Under the pieces are notes generated by a model that was given only the letters and a program-made list of their open reading frames with translations, was not told the DNA's origin and did not search any database. This document shows, one piece after another, positions 61,510-64,000 of a DNA stretch of 64,000 nucleotides. The stretch is from Oscillospiraceae bacterium (GTDB lineage Bacteria > Bacillota > Clostridia > Oscillospirales > Ruminococcaceae). Numbering within the stretch: the stretch's first letter is position 1; each line of letters starts with the position of its first letter. The DNA lies in assembly GCA_900770285.1 (NCBI GenBank), contig CAAGJO010000007.1, positions 1 through 64,000 on the forward strand. Reading direction: 5' to 3'. A program made the translations under genes and the position numbers.

Positions 61510-63255
61510 ATGGCTCTGGACGGAGTTTTTCTAAGACAGATCAGGCAAGAGCTTATGCCGCTTATTGACGGCAGAGTTGAAAAAATTTATCAGCCTTCAA
61601 AGACTGAAATATTGCTGTCTGTCAGGACTCGCAGTGGTGCGGAAAAGCTGCTTTTTAATGCAGGCGGTTCACCTCGGGTTCACATTACCAGTGCAGAAAT
61701 TGAAAATCCAAAAGTCCCGCCAATGTTCTGTATGCTTTTAAGAAAGCATCTGTCATCCGGCAGACTGGTAGACATCAGACAGGACGGCTGCGAAAGAATT
61801 CTGTTCTTTGATTTTGATTCTGCCAATGAAATGGGCGATATTTGCAGATTTACCCTGGCAGCTGAAATAATGGGCAGATATTCAAATCTTATACTTATAA
61901 ATTCTGAAGGAAAAATTGTTGACAGCATAAAACGTGTTGGCGAAGAGACATCGTCAGTAAGAATGGTTCTTCCCGGAATGACCTATGCTTTGCCGCCAAA
62001 AGAGCCAAGGCTTTCACTTTTCGATAATAACGGAGCTGAAATTGCCGACCAGGTAAAAAGCTTTCCGAAACTCAGACTTTCAAAAGCTTTAATAAAAGTT
62101 ATTGAAGGAATTTCACCGATTTTTGCAAGAGAAGCGGAGTTTTTTACAGCAAAGCAAGAAATATCTGTTTCAGATATGACAGATAAGCATTTTCAACGTC
62201 TTCAGTTTTATCTTAAAAAGACAGCGCAAGAGCTGCAAAACAATCAAAACAAATATACAGTTCTGCGTACAAAAGAGGGCAATCTCAAGGATTTTTGCTT
62301 TACAGATATTTCACAGTACGGTGCTTTAATGGTTAAAAAATATTTTGACACTCCAAGTGAGGTACTTGACTATTTTTATTCTCAAAGAGACGCAGAATCA
62401 AGGCTCAGGCAAAAAGCTCACGACCTTTTCAGACTTCTCATAAATACCACGGAAAGAATATCAAGACGTACTGAAAATCAGCGTCAGGAGCTTAAGGACT
62501 GTGAAAACAAAGAAACATATAAAAAATACGGCGATCTTATAATGTCCAACTTATATCGTCTTGAAAAAGGTATGTCTTTTGCAGAAGTGGAAGATTTTTA
62601 TGATGAGAACTGCCCTTCTGTAAAAATAAAATTGGATAAACGTTACACGCCGACGCAAAATGCACAGATATACTACAAAAAATACCGTAAAGCTGACAAT
62701 GCCGAAAAACAGCTGACTCAGCTTATAGAAAAGGGCGAAGAAGAACTTGCATATATTGACTCAGTTTTCGATTCTCTGTCACGAGCATCTACCGAAGCAG
62801 AGATTGCAGAATTTCGTGCCGAACTTTCGGAGCAAGGCTATATTAAACGTTCCCGTGGAAAACAAAAAGCTCCAAAAGCATTACCGCCTATAAAATTTAT
62901 TTCTTCCGAAGGTTTTGAGATTCTTGTAGGAAGAAACAACCGGCAAAACGACAAGCTTACCTGCAAAGATTCCGAAAAAACGGATATATGGTTTCACACA
63001 AAAGATATTGCGGGTTCCCATACCATAATAAAATGCCATGGCGAAACGCCCTCAGAGCAAACAATTCTTGAAGCCGCAAACATTGCCGCATATCACTCAA
63101 AAGCCAGAAATTCATCACAGGTGCCTGTAGACTATACTCTCATAAGGTACGTAAAAAAGCCTGTGGGTGCAAAACCGGGCAAAGTGTTTTTTACACACAA
63201 TCAGACTCTTTTTGTAAGCCCTGATGAAAATCTGATTGAAAAACTCAAAGCTTAA
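61510..63255 (+). CDS. rqcH: Ribosome quality control protein RqcH (NFACT family)
   Basis: A 581-residue protein with NFACT-N (starting MALDGVFLRQIRQEL), a middle coiled-coil, HhH-like region and the C-terminal NFACT-R domain (WFHTKDIAGSHTII, then ARNSSQVPVDYT). It binds stalled 50S subunits and directs Ala-tailing of nascent chains in bacteria, marking them for degradation. Older names are FbpA or fibronectin-binding. The ATG follows a GGAAAGGA site. Confidence 0.94.
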   Translation: MALDGVFLRQIRQELMPLIDGRVEKIYQPSKTEILLSVRTRSGAEKLLFNAGGSPRVHITSAEIENPKVPPMFCMLLRKHLSSGRLVDIRQDGCERILFFDFDSANEMGDICRFTLAAEIMGRYSNLILINSEGKIVDSIKRVGEETSSVRMVLPGMTYALPPKEPRLSLFDNNGAEIADQVKSFPKLRLSKALIKVIEGISPIFAREAEFFTAKQEISVSDMTDKHFQRLQFYLKKTAQELQNNQNKYTVLRTKEGNLKDFCFTDISQYGALMVKKYFDTPSEVLDYFYSQRDAESRLRQKAHDLFRLLINTTERISRRTENQRQELKDCENKETYKKYGDLIMSNLYRLEKGMSFAEVEDFYDENCPSVKIKLDKRYTPTQNAQIYYKKYRKADNAEKQLTQLIEKGEEELAYIDSVFDSLSRASTEAEIAEFRAELSEQGYIKRSRGKQKAPKALPPIKFISSEGFEILVGRNNRQNDKLTCKDSEKTDIWFHTKDIAGSHTIIKCHGETPSEQTILEAANIAAYHSKARNSSQVPVDYTLIRYVKKPVGAKPGKVFFTHNQTLFVSPDENLIEKLKA

Positions 63256-63269
63256 CAGCAGGTGATTAT

Positions 63270-63776
63270 ATGAAAAAACTAGGTAAAGAATTTTTTCACC
63301 GTGACGCTCTTGAGGTCGCCCCTGAGCTGGTTGGAAAATATCTGGTATCAAATATAAATGGCGAAGAAATACGCATTCAGATTACCGAAACAGAGGCATA
63401 CTGCGGTGAACATGATACTGCCTGCCATGCACACAAAGGACGAACTCCAAGGACAGAAGTCCTTTACGGTGAAAGCGGAATAATTTATGTTTATCTATGC
63501 TATGGAATGCACTGGCTTATGAATGTTATAACAGGAGAGGTTGGAACTCCCCAAGGTGTATTGATACGAGCTGGAAAAGGATTCAGCGGTCCTGCAAAGC
63601 TTACAAAGGCTCTAGGAATTACAGGTAAGCAAAACAAAAAGCCCATTTACCGCAACAATGAAGTCTGGATCGAAGATGACGGAAAACCTCATAAATTTCA
63701 CACCGACGTTCGGGTAGGAATTAATTACGCAACTGAAGAATACATCAAGAAACAATGGCGTTTCATTCTTGATTGA
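63270..63776 (+). CDS. DNA-3-methyladenine glycosylase (AAG/MPG family)
   Basis: A 168-residue glycosylase that excises alkylated purines in base excision repair. ETEAYCGEHDTACHAHKGRTPRTEVLYGESGIIYVYLCYGMHW holds the active-site Glu and the DNA-binding Tyr/His residues; LIRAG and the C-terminal VGINYA are also typical. The size is that of the short bacterial type (usually about 190; the C-terminus is short here). It starts 14 bases after rqcH. Confidence 0.92.
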   Translation: MKKLGKEFFHRDALEVAPELVGKYLVSNINGEEIRIQITETEAYCGEHDTACHAHKGRTPRTEVLYGESGIIYVYLCYGMHWLMNVITGEVGTPQGVLIRAGKGFSGPAKLTKALGITGKQNKKPIYRNNEVWIEDDGKPHKFHTDVRVGINYATEEYIKKQWRFILD

Positions 63777-63792
63777 CTTAATATGATATTTA

Positions 63793-63821
63793 TTGACAAA
63801 TTCATAGCACTATAGTATAAT
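63793..63821 (+). promoter_or_regulatory. nadA promoter
   Basis: Perfect consensus TTGACA (63793-63798), 17 nt, TATAAT (63816-63821). Confidence 0.85.
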
Positions 63822-63863
63822 ATTTAAGTAAAATAACTTGAAATAAAATCAAAAGGTGATATT

Positions 63864-64000
63864 ATGATCAAAGATATTCAAGATGAAATTATTAAGCTGA
63901 AAAAAGAAAAAGATATCTGTATTCTTGCCCACAGCTATCAGGCAAGAGAAATTGTTGAAATCGCTGACATTATCGGCGATTCATTTATGCTCAGCCAAAA
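63864..64000 (+). CDS. nadA: Quinolinate synthase (5' part)
   Basis: The first 45 codons read IKDIQDEIIKLKKEKDICILAHSYQ and continue to ADIIGDSFMLSQ, the N-terminus of NadA, which condenses iminoaspartate with dihydroxyacetone phosphate to quinolinate. AHxYQ and GDS are conserved in the family. The iron-sulfur Cys residues lie outside the window. The ATG follows AAAGGTGA. Confidence 0.9.
   Translation, partial: MIKDIQDEIIKLKKEKDICILAHSYQAREIVEIADIIGDSFMLSQ

Overview
The window reads as chromosome of an AT-rich, endospore-forming Gram-positive bacterium of the Eubacteriales, most like Ruminococcus and relatives. This is inferred from SpoIIP, SpoIIID and SpoVAC, strong AGGAGG ribosome binding sites, TTGACA-N17-TATAAT promoters, a Bacillus-type SOS operator, a CIRCE operator, secreted Ser/Asp-rich surface proteins with C-terminal anchors, and the end of a carbohydrate-binding-like protein at base 1. 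Species cannot be fixed by reading alone.

1-12.6 kb is mostly housekeeping: an RluA-type pseudouridine synthase, a uvrB - nitrilase - small kinase - uvrA run behind a promoter with an SOS-like operator, an SDR reductase, membrane proteins, two VanY-type carboxypeptidases, and spoIIP-spoIIID between them. The small kinase gene carries one in-frame stop and looks freshly broken.

12.6-28.8 kb is a mobile defence island bounded by imperfect inverted repeats of about 43 bp. From left to right it holds: (i) a three-gene CBASS operon (S-4TM effector, E2-like protein with a SEC-C-like motif, CD-NTase) whose promoter contains a near-perfect CIRCE (HrcA) operator; (ii) a two-gene restriction-modification-like system (GIY-YIG/SF2 helicase protein and an NPPY methyltransferase); (iii) a tyrosine recombinase gene enclosed by perfect 28-bp inverted repeats together with an outward-facing promoter, which looks like a self-inverting promoter switch for the restriction system; (iv) an HTH regulator and two small genes with matching palindromes in front of both promoters; (v) remnants of a mobilizable element (MobC, TnpW, a frameshifted TnpX-like serine recombinase).

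28.8-34.2 kb holds a large anchored surface protein and an ACT-protein - homoserine dehydrogenase - homoserine kinase operon.

34.2-48.4 kb is one long minus-strand operon behind a cobalamin riboswitch with its own promoter and terminator. It encodes an anchored beta-propeller protein, a DUF4430 protein, a membrane-anchored alpha/alpha-barrel (prenyltransferase-like repeat) protein, a MoxR-DUF58-transglutaminase set, a second DUF4430 protein, and a complete ECF transporter (T, fused A-A', S). The alpha/alpha-barrel plus DUF4430 combination is the fold pair of animal transcobalamin and intrinsic factor. The best reading is a bacterial corrinoid capture and import system with a split transcobalamin-like surface receptor.

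48.4-64 kb is again housekeeping: membrane proteins, NAD synthetase, SpoVAC, an SH3 protein, a zinc-ribbon/TM2 protein, a kinase-like ATPase, an aminotransferase, a TrkH/TrkA potassium system, TrmK, a Nif3-like protein, RqcH, a 3-methyladenine glycosylase and the start of nadA.
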